Source: Arthrinium phaeospermum
Lineage: Eukaryota > Ascomycota > Sordariomycetes > Amphisphaeriales > Apiosporaceae
NCBI GenBank assembly: GCA_006503535.1
Contig: QYRS01000008.1
Location: 1,178,001-1,242,000 of the forward strand
Reading direction: 5' to 3'
Length of the DNA stretch: 64,000 bases
Shown: positions 12,383-24,063 of the stretch, one piece after another
Layout of the letters: each line of letters opens with the position of its first letter
Numbering within the stretch: the first letter of the stretch is position 1
Made by a program: the position numbers and the translations under genes
The notes under the pieces: generated by a model
Databases searched by the model: none
The model's input: the letters and a program-made list of their open reading frames with translations, nothing else
Told to the model about the DNA's origin: nothing

Positions 12383-14320
12383 ATGGCGACGCCGTCGCCG
12401 CTGAGGCCCCCGGCTTCTACAGATCTGCTCGCCAAACCCACCACTTCCCAGTCCTTCCCACGCCGAATCCAGCCAGCCGCTCCCCGCACCGTGGCCGCCG
12501 CCTTGGTCCAGCAGTCCGCCTGGATCTCCTATGTCCCCGATCGCAAACCGGATCTAAGGGATCTCGGGGGCTCAGTGGGATGGCAGATGAAGAACGAACA
12601 GTCGAATGATCGCCTTTCCTCCGATGACATCTCTGACATGCTCGCCGATTGCGTTGCCCGAGGCCTTCTACCTGCTTGCTTCCAGAACTGTCGCGTCTCC
12701 TACTTCTCTAGCGGCTGGTACAACAAGCTGTACGCTCTCGACTTGCTCCAAGGCGGATGCGCACAGTGCCAGGACTGCGCCCTCGGCGCAAACCTGCCGC
12801 AACTCCTTCTACGAGTCTCCAAACCTATCCTGCCGTTCTTCAAGGTCGAAAGCGAAGTGGCTTCGATCTGCTTTGCCCAGGACCAGGGCGTCCCGGTCCC
12901 TCAAGTCTACTACTACGACACCTCTGGCCAGAACACGCTAGGCCTCGACTGGATCATCTACGAACGCATTACCGGCAGTTATACCATTGACGACTACCGA
13001 GACCAACTACTGGACTACGGTAGCCTACCCTATAGCCGCCGCGACGCGTGGCTTACTCTGGGCGATGAGATAGCCGGTTACACTCGGAGCCTGCGCAACG
13101 TCGCTTTTGAGAGCATCGGAAGCCTCTATCTAGATCAAACCGCTGGGAACCGCCGGTATTCGGTCGGTCCTCTATGCATGCCCCTATTCGAAAGCTGTCC
13201 GACTTGGGTCTGCCATCCGCCTGGGCCCTTTAAGAATGCATTTGAGCTGATTCGGGCTCTCTTACGGCTCTGGAAGCATATGACCACTTGGCACCGCGAA
13301 GACGGTACCTGTCTTCACCGGACTGATCCTGCCCTTACGAAGGTCGAAGAAGACGCCTTGCACTGGTCGAGGTCTTCATTGGAGGAAATCAACGCGGACA
13401 CATCCCAACTAAAGGACGATGGAGGAAACGATGGCAGTGGTAACCATAGCAGCGTTATCCGTCACACTCTTAGCTACCGCCGCCTCCATGCCATCTGGAA
13501 GAGCCTCGATCAGCTCGTCGACTACCTGGAGTCCACCTACGGATCCTCCCCCGCCCTTCCTTCTCCTCCGCGAACATACCTGGCCCACCGCGACCTCCAC
13601 AACAACAACGCCCTCGTGCAGAAGACGGACGCCGGTGAACTGGAAACATCTGTCAAGGCAGTCCTGGACTGGGAATTCAGCTGGACCTTGCCCGACGAGC
13701 TGTGGTACGGGTACCTGCCCAAGTCACAAAGCCAATTCGCCATCGAGGCCCGGGAGGGGGATGGCCCGCACCGCGGCCGCATCTGGGAGTGTTCGGCGGC
13801 GGAGAAGCACCTGCCCCTGGAGCTGTTATTTGACGCCCGCGCCAACACGCCGGAGACGGGCCTGAGCTGGGAGGTAATGGAGCCCATCGTGGAGGCCGAG
13901 AGCGAGCGCCGGGCCAGGGACGGTTCGTACGCGGACCCGTATCTGGATGCTGAAGACATGGGTAAGTTCGTGGCGGCTTGCTTCATGATGACGTCGTCGA
14001 GCGATCCGGGCCCGTCTGGTGGTGCTCCTTGCGACCGGAGCAGTATCGGTGGCCAAGAAAACACTTATCAACAGCAGCAGCAGCGGCGGCAGCAGCGTCG
14101 GCCACCGGCCACGGGCTGGGTGCTCATCGTACGGGAGCTGGTAGACAAGCTGGGACCACACGTCGGTCGGCGCGGCCGTGGCATGCCGAGGGACAATTTG
14201 ATCTGGCTGGAAAAGCTCATCGCGGCGTTCCGCCATTGCGTTATCGGCGGTGCTGCTGATAAAAAGGACGAGGAGTCGGGAATAGCGGCCTCCACCTCCT
14301 CCACACGGCCACCAGCATGA
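12383..14320 (+). CDS. aminoglycoside-phosphotransferase-fold (APH family) kinase-like protein
   Basis: Intronless frame of 645 aa. The catalytic core is recognisable: an N-lobe around residues 110-200 ('LLLRVSKPILPFFKVESEVA', 'VPVPQVYYYD', 'LDWIIYERITG'), the loop H402-R-D404-L-H406-N-N-N, and the downstream metal-binding 'VLDWEFS' about 25 residues later. These are the APH-family equivalents of the catalytic Asp and DFG. A Cys-rich stretch 'GGCAQCQDCALG' lies between the first strands. The C-terminus has a short Gln run and a Ser/Thr-rich tail. The family is greatly expanded in filamentous fungi and most members have no known substrate, so no small molecule or protein target is proposed. 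The start MATPSPLRPP is the first ATG of the frame. Confidence 0.8.
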   Translation: MATPSPLRPPASTDLLAKPTTSQSFPRRIQPAAPRTVAAALVQQSAWISYVPDRKPDLRDLGGSVGWQMKNEQSNDRLSSDDISDMLADCVARGLLPACFQNCRVSYFSSGWYNKLYALDLLQGGCAQCQDCALGANLPQLLLRVSKPILPFFKVESEVASICFAQDQGVPVPQVYYYDTSGQNTLGLDWIIYERITGSYTIDDYRDQLLDYGSLPYSRRDAWLTLGDEIAGYTRSLRNVAFESIGSLYLDQTAGNRRYSVGPLCMPLFESCPTWVCHPPGPFKNAFELIRALLRLWKHMTTWHREDGTCLHRTDPALTKVEEDALHWSRSSLEEINADTSQLKDDGGNDGSGNHSSVIRHTLSYRRLHAIWKSLDQLVDYLESTYGSSPALPSPPRTYLAHRDLHNNNALVQKTDAGELETSVKAVLDWEFSWTLPDELWYGYLPKSQSQFAIEAREGDGPHRGRIWECSAAEKHLPLELLFDARANTPETGLSWEVMEPIVEAESERRARDGSYADPYLDAEDMGKFVAACFMMTSSSDPGPSGGAPCDRSSIGGQENTYQQQQQRRQQRRPPATGWVLIVRELVDKLGPHVGRRGRGMPRDNLIWLEKLIAAFRHCVIGGAADKKDEESGIAASTSSTRPPA

Positions 14321-15359
14321 CCGGTAATTCCAAGCCATAAGCTAGCAGACAGTGGCAGTTCCATTGGACCCCTTGATGTCCGGATCTTAACATTGAAGAT
14401 CCAACTCTCTGATTTGCCATAATGGCATGTGTGCTTACATATCGTCTTGCCCCTTTCTTCCTGTTGAGCCGTCTGGGGTGGTGAGCTAGACGGATAGTCA
14501 TGGCTCAAGACGAAAGTAAAGAGGAGCGGATAGCGCACTACATTTAGGTAGGCAGGCAAATCATGAGATTATATGCGGTGACCGGTAGCGTTCATAGTTA
14601 CCACGAAAATGATACATGTGCCTGTGAAAAGCAAATTGCGACCACTCGGTCTACATAGTCCACTTCCAATTCAAGGTGTGTATGTCACGAAGACCTGAGA
14701 GGTGATTAGGTCTCATATTGGTAAGAACATTGCTGGAATTGTCAATGTCCAAGTCAGGACTATCGGCATCATCACCGACGTTGTCACCAGTATCACCAGC
14801 AGATTCTCGTTGGAGGAGGCTCAACGAGACGTATTGACGCAACCCGGAAGCTGTCAGGGAACTCAATATGCTCCTGGACGAAGATGTTGAGGACTTGGTT
14901 TTTGTCGGGTTTCTCGACCGAGCCGCTCAGAAAAGGCCGGTTGCACTTCTCATGCGTTGTGGCGGAGAATCGGGAACACTGATCGATATCAACAAATCAC
15001 CCGCCTTGCCGGAATGTGAATTGAGTGCTGGAAACCTGGATGCATTTGGGGTCTGGCGATGGCTTGTGTTCAATTATTAAAGACTTTTGGTCTCGTAGAA
15101 AAGGATTTGGGTCTGGAAGACGGAGTTATTTCAACTCAGGCTTGTTATTTGTGTTCAGTCCCACGTTTGGCAACTGCTGCCTTGATTGCTGCTGCCTGAC
15201 TGAAACAACAACCTGAACGACGCGTCGTGATTTAGCAATTCTCAACCTTAACTTCTTCACTCCATCAACTTCCATTCGCAAAAATCATACTCCTGAAGCC
15301 TCCATCTTTGACGAGAAAGAACCAGAGCCAAGAAAAGATCATCAGATTACTCAGTTGCA
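14321..15359. other. intergenic region, nothing supported
   Basis: 3' flank of the APH-like gene and upstream sequence of the next locus. Short frames on both strands (for example near 14650-15080) lack recognisable domains and splice-consistent continuation. Confidence 0.45.
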
Positions 15360-15634
15360 ATGTGTCTCCCTTGCTGGCCCGTCAAGGACATCACTCTTGA
15401 GGATGATCCTCCAGCACGACGACGGAGACTCTTCCAGTACGTATGGGATGCCGAGAAGCGGGAATGGGTGCCTACCATTGGCCATCGTGTAAGTTACAAC
15501 ATTGTTTTCTTCAGCTTTACCTGCCACAGCCCAGGCTGCTGGCATATGCAGTTTGTGGGGCGACGACCGTGTGTGCCTTGCTTGTGATTGTTTCGTAGAT
15601 TTGCTCCAGAAGGCGGCAGAGATCAGTGGGATAG
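15360..15634 (+). CDS. small hypothetical protein (tentative)
   Basis: A short frame starts MCLPCWPVKDITLEDD and reads to 'EWVPTIGHR', where a good GTAAGT donor occurs at 15489. The nearest acceptor (exon from 15599) adds 'ICSRRRQRSVG' and a stop at 15634, giving 54 aa. A later acceptor inside 'ctccag' could continue the frame into the region before 15913, so the 3' structure is uncertain. The stretch 'RRRRLFQYVWDAEKREWVP' has coding-like composition, but I recognise no family. It could be the 5' exon of the following gene rather than a separate one. Confidence 0.33.
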
Positions 15635-15912
15635 GTACATCCAATAATTCGAACAGCCTTTGATTATCCTCTTATCACCTTGTCGTGTTCAGGGAGTCCA
15701 ACAAAACCACAGTGGGCCACCTGCTGTACTTTGATCCCCTTGCTCACCTGCCCTTCATCTCCACACCTTACCTTACACATCCCACAAACTCGTCGGATCT
15801 CGTCCTCGTCTCTTGCCTTGTTTTCGATTTCAGACGATCTCCAGACGAGACATCAAACCTCTTCCTACACCAAGTCCATCCCCTACGCCGATATCATCAT
15901 CTTTCCTTCGCC

Positions 15913-17599
15913 ATGGGTGCCGGATCGCAACCCTCCGAGAAGAAGGGCATGAAGGCCACCGTCGAGAACGAGATCCCGGTCAAACAGCCGGCTCCGAAGC
16001 CCCAGGACGGTCAGCAAGCCCGAGGATCGCCGGCCCAGCCGGCCCAGCAGCAGACCGGAGAGGGCGGTAGCTCCGGCCTCCAGCACGCCGGACCCGGCTT
16101 CAACCACCAAGTGACCAACACTCCCGAGGGCCTCCGGGTCAACGGCATCAACCCCTCGTTCGGACAGCAGGCTAGTATTCACCAGATTCCAGGCCAGCAG
16201 AATTGTATTCACCCTCACTCGAGCCCCACTTTAACAATTCCTGTCTCTTATAATAACCTCCCAGGGCACCACCGTTTCGCCGATCCATCCTTCTCCAACA
16301 CAACCTTCCTCCCCAACCACAACCTGCATCACAACAACCACTTTGGTGTCGGCGGTCAACCTTTCTTCACCAACACTCATTACTTCTCTTCCTTTGTAAG
16401 AAACCCATCATTCAGAATCCCTTCGTTCTTTATCGGCGACATGGCTGAAAACTACAACACTGGTCACATGCCCAACACGGGTCAGCACTTCCAGCCGCCT
16501 GTTCCCGACACCACTTACGGTCCCATCCCCCACGTCTACCATCCTCGCTCCGACGCTGGCCAGCGCATTGTAACCATCAGCCCTGGCATGCCTGGTTTCA
16601 ATCACTCTGCTGCTTGTGCTTGTTCGGTCCAGATGGGAGGTCCCCAGATGGTGCACCAGGTCGCTGGCTGCTCTCATGGCCACTTTGTCCCCGTCCATGC
16701 AAGTTATTGCTCACTCTCACGTCACTGCACTTATACCTCCAGTCCCTGAACTCGTCGCACATTATTATTCTTTTTCACATGTGCAAATATGTGATCGAAC
16801 GAGCTGATGTTTTTTGGCTTATCCGATTCATCCCACCTCTCCTCAGTTTCTCCATCTCATATCCATTCGAACCAACTTATCACTTGACCCCCACCTTCAT
16901 CTCACTAGTCCATCTAATAATTGCAGGTCATCATCACCTCATTGCTGCTGTGACTAACTTTTTGATCGTGCTCACTATTTTGAGACGCAACATATGCTAA
17001 CCTGATACTTGCTTGAACAGGTCGCCCCCGGTGTCTCAACTGCTCCCTTTGCCATCGGCCCTGGCGGCATGGGTCACATGTCCCAGCCTACGGTTGTTGG
17101 CATGGGCCACCCATCTCAGGCTACGATTGTTCAGACAGGTCACGCCGTTCAGCCCATTGGCGGTGCTGCAGGTCAGCCTTTCTTTGCCCAGGGCGCACCT
17201 GGTCCTTCCGGTCAACCCATTATGGCCCAGCCTGCCATGATGCCTGGAGGCATGCCAGCTGGTGGTCCGGGCATGGCTGTTCCTGTCGGTGGCCAGGGTC
17301 CTGTTTTCATAGGTAATGGTGCCCCTGGTTTGATTCCTCCCGGTGCGCTGCCTGATATCATGGGCGTTGGCAAGACTGTCGGCGAGACCCAGGCTGAACA
17401 GCTGCAGTCCGCCCATGATCAGGGTGCTCTTGAGCCACAGGATTTCAAGCCCGCAGATGACGATCCTTCGCGCATGTACTTCTGCCGTGAGCTTGACGGC
17501 AACTGGATCCTGCGCAACCGCTACACTCTGGACAACATCCCGATCCGCTGGTATGTCACCACCAGTGGCGTCTTCTATGCAGTCCGCCTTGAGGAATAG
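15913..17599 (+). CDS. hypothetical Gly/Pro/Met/His-rich protein with GC-AG intron
   Basis: Best model: exons 15913-16698 and 17021-17599, 454 aa, start MGAGSQPSEKKGMK. The intron of 322 nt begins GCAAGT and ends in 'cttgaacag'; both sides are phase 0 and join 'HFVPVH' to 'VAPGVSTAP'. No in-frame GT donor fits before the stop at 16749. The middle and C-terminal parts are repetitive (GGMGH, GMGHPSQAT, GQPIMAQPAMMPGGM). The last ~45 residues are ordered-looking and probably conserved: 'YFCRELDGNWILR' then 'IPIRWYVTTSGVFYAVRLEE'. Between 16158 and 16440 the frame stays open but reads like intron sequence, rich in His, Asn and Phe, so an unrecognised intron or a second start at 16441 (MAENYNTGHM) is possible. 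Function unknown. Confidence 0.62.
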
Positions 17600-19088
17600 A
17601 GGCCCTGCACTTTGGTGAGTGACCTGACATACATAAGATTACTGCATTTCTGACTCCAGATGAACAGACTCTCCACAATCTCACGGTTTCTGCTCCTGGT
17701 TTTACGGTTTCTCGGCATCACATCTTTCGGCAATGTTCACGCTTCATTGCGACATTTTCCTTTCTTTCTTCTGCGTATGGTGAGTGAGGATTGTCATTAT
17801 GTCTAGACAGAATGATACTAACAATCACAGATACCCCAAGGAAGGTTTTGATCATTGCCGTGGCCTAAAGGAGAACGCCATCCATCCTTTCATGACAGTC
17901 TGTCTTTTGTGAGTGATAATCACTATATATGAAGGTCAAATGAAACCATCTAACATGTCAGCATACAGGATCCTTTCATACGCCTACAAGTCGAACCCCG
18001 AAGTTCGACCCACTGGAACGCATGCGAGCATTTGGAGGACGATGGAACGATTGGTTGGAATGGTTATACTTCGGTGGCCCACAAGATGAACACCCCTCTG
18101 CGTTGTATTTCTTTCGATTTCCTTTCACTGTATTCTGTCTCCTGGCCGGAGTGACAAGGTCGTCAATCACATTAGCAGCGAGTCTCCTCGCTACTATGTT
18201 CCCAACATGGGAGTAGTGATAGCCCTTGGTCTCTTGATAGCCGAGGGTAAACGCACCGTCATACGTCACTCGTCAATCGGCGATACGGACGCATCAGAAT
18301 CTTGCGTTGCGTTTTCTTTCCCTTTTCCTTAGTTGTTACTGCGTTTGTCCCAGCACACGGGTGAGGGGGTTACACTAGCATAGTTTCCTTTTCCCTGGTC
18401 GCATAGGACATCAATGCAACCATCACTGTCTGTATCCTTTCTGTGCGAAGTTGAAACTGAATAATGGGTGGTATTTGAGCAGTGAAAGATGATATAGGCG
18501 TTGTTGAGATGTTAACGTTGGTGACTCCCTCCTCCGGCTATAGCGGATATAGCGATAACACTAACAGTGACAAGGGACCCCCTTGGTCTCGCTAATGTGG
18601 GGTTACAGCGACCTGCTCTTTATGGAAAGCGCCAGCCAATCCCGTGTCCAACACGTGCCGCGTTGCTTATCTTCGAGAGGTTTCTGCTGCTCCAAACCCC
18701 GAGTCGGGAAATTTGCCATTTGATGTTTGCCATGCTGTTGCCCGGCGGTTTGCGGGCGTAAGTCATGATTTCTCACGTCTTACTGGCTGGCAACGAGTCA
18801 GATTTAGTCGGGATATAACCATAGCCCTCAGCTGCAGGAACAGCCTGCATATACGGGCATGTTTTCCAAGGATCATAGGGCGAGGCGGGAATGACGCTCA
18901 GCTGCTGCGGGACAGGAGGGGAAGACGATCTTTTACTTTAAATATTAAGCTTTCCTGGCAATGCTTGGCCCTCTCCGGTCCATCCTGTTCGTCCGATCAT
19001 TTTTTTCTCTGGCATACCAATTGACATTCGGACTGCCTACTTCCGTCCGCTCTTCCGTACCATCCCTTAGCGCATCGAAACGGACGAT
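17600..19088. other. 1.5-kb intergenic region
   Basis: Holds the 3' flank of the low-complexity gene, with intron-like GTGAGT...CAG pieces near 17612-17950 that may belong to a spliced 3' UTR, and the upstream region of the phosphoesterase gene. No coding gene supported. Confidence 0.45.
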
Positions 19089-21508
19089 ATGAGGCACTTC
19101 GGCAGTCTTTTGTTCTTGGGTTTGGCGGCGGTTGGTGTGCCAAGCTGCCTCGCCTGTGGTGGCTGCTACGGTCCGACCAGCCACGTCGAGCACGTCCGCC
19201 ACGTCAAGAGGATTCAACCCGGTGCGCCCAATGCGACGTACGGCCCTACCCGAGCTTTGGAATGGGGCCAGGTCAACTTTCTTCACACGGTACGCTCTGA
19301 GCCAAATCTCAACGAAGAAAGTCGGAAGGGCTAACGATTTGTACAGACGGATACGCACGGGTGGCTGGAGGGCCATCTGAAGGAGGGAAACTATGGCGCC
19401 GACTGGGGCGATGTAGTCTCGTTTACAACCCATTTAAAGAACCAGGCCGATGAAATGGGCGTGGACTTGCTCTTAGTCGATACCGGTCAGTCGACCTATC
19501 CCAAGCCCCGAATCTAATAAGCCAGCAAACCTGACTTGAGACAGGCGATCTTCACGATGGAAACGGATTGTCCGATGCCACCACTCCTGACGCCGAGATT
19601 TCCATGAAGATATTTGAGAGGCTCAACTATGATCTCTTGACCATCGGCAACCACGAGCTCTACCTGGCCGAGGTAGCCTATCAGACCTTCGACGGGATAG
19701 CCAAGCTATGGTGAGTGAGCTCCAACTGAAAGGCATTGCTTGCTGCAATCATTGGAGTATTGCGGCAAATGCTAATGCATCAGAATAGGGGTGATAAGTA
19801 TTTGACTGCCAATGTCCAGATCCTCAACCCCAACACCAATGAGTTCGAGTATATTGGCAAGCAGTACAAATACTTCACGACGCAACATGGCCTTCGCATC
19901 ATGGCATTTGGCGTTCTCTTCGACTTCACTGGTTAGTTCTTACTTACATCACCATCACGACCCCTGAATCAGGAGACTAAGATTACAGGAAACACAAACG
20001 TCACCAAAATCACCAAGGCTAAGGAGATGGTCACCCAAGATTGGTTCAAGCAAGCCGTCAATTCCACAGAGCCGGTCGATATGTTCTTGCTGCTCGGGCA
20101 CAACGCTGTCAGGTCGTCTATGGGCGGCACTTTTGAAGTCATTCATGACGCCATCCGCCAAGCTCACCCGCGCACTCCGATTCAGATCTTTGGCGGACAT
20201 ACTCACATTCGCGACTTTGCAGTTTTGGACGATAGTAGCACTGCTCTCGAGTCAGGTTCGTCATCGTTCTGCCTCGTGAAATGGACACGATTTCTAACAA
20301 TGGTGTAGGCCGATACTGTGAGACTCTAGGCTGGTTATCCATGAGTGGCTTCAGCAAGAGTAACAGTGCCTGGACTGGTATCTCACCCAACCCCCGAGGG
20401 GTCCAAAATCCTACTCGCAAGGCCACAGCCAACTCTACTTCCCCATTTTCATACTCGCGGAGATACTTGGATTGGAACCGTGCCACCTTTGAGTTCCACG
20501 CTATAGGCAAGCAAGACGATAAGAAGTTCGACAACAGTAGCGGCCTTGCCACCACTGCCGAAATTACCAAATACCGCACCCAGCTGAATTTGGCCGAGGT
20601 GTATGGCTGTACGCCTAAGGACTATTGCATGACGTGCGCACCGTTTGACAGCCCAGATAACATCTACACCTTGCTGTCGCAAGCAATGGCCGAAGTCGTC
20701 GTCAACGAGACGAGGAAGGACATCCCGCGCTATGTCATCTCCAACACCGGTGGGATCCGGTTCGATATGCACAAGGGCCCCTTCACCTACGACGACTTCT
20801 TCATCGTGTCGCCGTTCCGCGACGCCTTGCTCTACGTCCCCGAAGTACCCTGCAGCAAAGCGACCACTCTCCTCGACAAGCTGAACAAGGCCGGCGCCAG
20901 CCAGAAGCGCAACATCGGGTCCATGCGCGTCGAGCGCGACATCTGCATCGACCCCATCGTCGCGCCTCTTATGAGCAGAGACGAGTCCAGCCACGAACAG
21001 GCTTTTGGCGCCGTTACCAGGCGCCAGGTGGTCGACCTGGTACCCGGATACACCACGTCGGACGACTTTGGGACCGACGGCGATGATACGATGCACAGCC
21101 GCATTCCCAGTTACAGCGTCCCCGACTACTTCCAGGGGGCGGCCGGGTTTGGGGCAGAAGGCTGCACAGATACCGCCGATGTGGTTTTTGTCGACTTGTG
21201 AGTAACGATCCATTCTTTTCTCACTGCCCCTTCCTGTTGGATTTCCTTTTATGATCCAAATTGCATGGGTTATCTTGCACGCCGTTTTTCTGTTTGCCGC
21301 TTTTTCATTCCCTCAAATCGAGTCACATGAGGCTAACAACAATTGCAGCATCGAGAGCGACGTGTTGGCTATCCTTGGTTCGGACTACAGCAGCGGCGAT
21401 GTCACCTACTACATCAGCTCCAACTACACGACGCAGGACTACTTGCCGCAGTTCGTCAAGCAGTCGGACATCTTCCAGGCTGGTTTGGCCAACTGCACCA
21501 TTGCATAG
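19089..21508 (+). CDS. secreted calcineurin-like metallophosphoesterase (5'-nucleotidase-like)
   Basis: Seven exons: 19089-19289, 19347-19485, 19545-19710, 19789-19931, 19989-20255, 20309-21197, 21349-21508. They give 654 aa; all phases match. A signal peptide is visible (MRHFGSLLFLGLAAVG...SCLA). Metal-binding motifs appear in family order: 'TTDTHGW' near residue 70, 'GDLHDG' around 114-119, 'GNHE' at 148-151 and 'GGHTH' at 285-289 (His287, His289). The C-terminal half resembles the 5'-nucleotidase C-domain region, with 'VISNTGGIRFDM' and 'GPFTYDDFFIVSPFRD'. Fungal homologues include the yeast YHR202W type, of uncertain substrate. Secretion plus these motifs suggests extracellular nucleotide or phosphate-ester hydrolysis (inference). 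Several N-x-S/T sites are present. It lies 655 bp upstream of the AA9 gene on the same strand. Confidence 0.9.
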
Positions 21509-22163
21509 TTGTCTAGGTAAGTACATGAGGGTGCAAGATAGATGGTAATTTATGATTATATATAGACCATAATCGAAACAAAATGTTTCAAGAACACCCT
21601 TCCATCTCGGAATTTGCACGTCCTTCCCAATTTCAAGAACCGGTCTGCTCTTTTGGACGTTCTTAGTTAGCGCTTCCCGCTGATAGGTGCATTTTTTCCA
21701 ACTCTTTCCTGTTCCGTCCTATTCGGTCTTGGCTCCGTTCCCAAGCAGGATGGCACATGGCCAAGATATCTTGTGTCTCCTACATTGGGTAGCCGCCGCA
21801 GTCTCCCCAAGGGCGCCAAGTTACTATAACTGCATGAGGTGACCTGATCCCCATTCGGGTTTCCACCACTGTGATGGGCTCTCCTGTCCTGTCTCCGTCT
21901 GCTCATGTGCCTCGAGGAAGGCACAACTGGCACCGACTGGTATACTCCTTCGAGCACGGAGGTTGGCTACTGTCTATTCTGGGTCGTTTTCCCATGAAAG
22001 AGGAAGCATGTGTTATCTATAAAGATGCCCAGGGCCGCGAAGATCCCTACCTGAAGTGATTTTGTCTCGCATCAGCATCTGCAGTACTGGCTTTGACCCA
22101 GTATTCTTCTGTTCACCACCTAACGTTAAGCGTTCGACCTAAGCGCACACCCCCTTGAACATC
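21509..22163. promoter_or_regulatory. upstream region of the AA9 gene
   Basis: 3' flank of the phosphoesterase gene followed by the AA9 promoter. A TATA-like element is annotated separately. No additional gene seen. Confidence 0.5.
22017..22024 (+). promoter_or_regulatory. TATA-like box of the AA9 gene
   Basis: 'ctataaag' lies 140 bp before the AA9 start codon, a plausible distance for an inducible secreted-enzyme promoter with a ~100-bp leader. The call is by sequence and position only. Confidence 0.4.
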
Positions 22164-23157
22164 ATGAAGGCAATCGTAGCCCTCGGCTTCCTCGCCGCCG
22201 CGGCCAATGCCCACTGTACGTAGCGAATCAGAAACCCATCTCCTCCTAGCATAGATAGAGTCAGAGAGATGACTACTCATGTCGTGAGTGGAGACAAAAA
22301 AGGGGGGACGCCATCGAAATGACTTGGCCTCCGAGTCAACTCCGACTAACGTTGAACCCCTTTTTGTATAAGACACCTTCCCCGGCCTCATCTACAACGG
22401 CAAGACCGAGGCCGACTGGTCCTTCGTGCGCGAGACGACCAACAAGTACTCCCACGGCCCCGTCGAGAACGTCAACGACGCCCAGCTGCGCTGCTACACG
22501 GCGGGCTCCGGGTCGCAGGGGGCCGGCACCAAGGCCGTCAAGGCGGGCGACACGGTCGGGTTCCGCGTCGACAGCGACATCGGCCACCCGGGCCCCCTGC
22601 AGTTCTACATGGCCAAGGCCCCCTCGGGCGCCACGGCCGAGTCCTTCGACGGCTCCGGCAACGTCTGGTTCAAGATCTACCAGGACGGGCCCAGCTTCGC
22701 CGGCGGGCAGATCACTTGGCCCTCGGCCGGCAAAAAGGAGGTTAGCGTCCAGATTCCCAGGTGTCTGCCGGATGGGTATTATCTGCTACGGGCGGAGCAT
22801 ATTGCGCTGCACAGCGCTGGGTCGGTGGGAGGGGCACAGGTACGTTTGTTCATGGGAAGGGGGATGGGTGGGTGTTGGCTGACATATGGGGAAACTGCAG
22901 TTCTACATCGGATGTGCTCAACTCCACGTCACGGGCGGTACCGGCACGGTGACCCCCTCCGGCGTCTCCTTCCCTGGCGCCTACAAGGCTACTGATCGTA
23001 AGTTCCTTCTTCGCTACTTCTTCTTGATGTATCGGGGGTGACCATGTACTGACACTCTGTTGTGCTTGCCTGTTCTCTAGCCGGTATTCTCTTCCAGCTA
23101 TACTATCCGGTTCCTACCAGCTACACCAACCCCGGACCTCGTCCCATGACCTGCTAG
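22164..23157 (+). CDS. AA9 lytic polysaccharide monooxygenase, single domain
   Basis: Exons 22164-22215, 22373-22839, 22901-22997 and 23081-23157 give 230 aa. A 16-residue signal peptide ([16 protein letters not shown]) is cut before His17, the N-terminal copper-ligating His of the mature enzyme. The second ligand is His164 in '[14 protein letters not shown]', and the axial Tyr175 lies in 'QFYIGCAQL'; together these complete the histidine-brace site. Other AA9 landmarks are '[14 protein letters not shown]' and '[12 protein letters not shown]'. The enzyme oxidatively cleaves cellulose or related beta-glucans in the secretome. It ends at 'RPMTC' with no CBM1 or linker. Intron 1 (157 nt) is longer than its neighbours and splits the codon just after the active-site His. 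Regiospecificity cannot be told from sequence alone. Confidence 0.95.
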
Positions 23158-23572
23158 AATACGGGTAGGTACATCACCCCCCTTGGCCAGGGTGCGTTGA
23201 GAGCCACGGAGGAACTTTGGTTTATGCGACGAGAAACGTGTATGTTCCAGGCAGAATATGGTGCATATTGTGGTCGTTTAGCATGCTTTTCTCCTGACAG
23301 AACGGGCTGTGATCTGGGGTTTCGGACGGCTCGGCCTTAGGATGCATGCCGTCGCCTTGCATTACAGCGAGTTTGCAGTGAAAGAGCTGCATCATGTACA
23401 TAGTGATGCTCTTCCGTTAATCAACTGTGTTGATGCAAGCTTATCGCTATTGCTACTTCTTTGCGCCGTAAGTAAACATGCGCTCAGACGTTTGCGCGTT
23501 TTGCGGTGTAGAAAGAGACATGAGTGCGATTGAGCCCAGGATTTTGCTTTGGAGGTAGGAAGTAGGCAATAA

Positions 23573-23870
23573 GGGACCTGTTTCCAACGAAGCACTTTCT
23601 CCTTCCTCTCTAGCTGGCACAGTCGACCCTGGGACCTGCCCAGCCTACCGAGAGCAGCGCAGGCAGTATTAGTAAACTACGGTACTTTCCCTTCGCTGTC
23701 TATGAGATTCTGCAAACAATACAGGACTTGTTTCCGAAAGGGCACTTTCTCGTTCCCCTCTAGCTGACACGTCGACCCTTGGGTCCTGCTCAAACTATCG
23801 AGAGCAGCGCGTGCGGTATTAGTAAACCACGACACTTTCCCATCGCCATCTATGAGAATTTGTAGGCAAG
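23573..23870 (+). repeat. tandem duplication, two diverged ~150-bp units
   Basis: Unit 1 (from 23573) and unit 2 (from 23723) align with a constant 150-bp offset. Both read 'ctgtttcc/cttgtttcc', 'gcactttctc', 'ctctagctg', 'gtcgaccc', 'gagagcagcg', 'gtattagtaaa', 'cactttccc' and 'tctatgaga'. A short third piece ('aaggcactttctcttgggc') follows near 23893. The units differ at many positions, so the duplication is old. Confidence 0.75.
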
Positions 23871-23984
23871 AGAAGGCTCAACAGAAAAAACAAGGCACTT
23901 TCTCTTGGGCTTCCTCCCCAAGCAGAGCCAACAGACGGCTCTCCTCGAGCTATAAAGCCCGTTCCTCTGATCGATCCAGATGTC

Positions 23985-24063
23985 CATCTTCCATCTTCCA
24001 TCTTCCATTCTCCATTCTCCATCCTCCGTACTTCATACACCATCTTCCATATTCCATCTTCTG
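23985..24063 (+). repeat. pyrimidine-rich microsatellite
   Basis: Imperfect repeats of 'catcttc', 'cattctc' and 'catcctc' type. It creates artefactual open frames on both strands (reverse-strand peptides rich in MENGRWKMEDG), which are not genes. Confidence 0.75.

Noticed and set aside
14868..15080. 70-residue plus-strand frame with regular composition
   Set aside because: No family, no supported splice partner, and no upstream start continuity.
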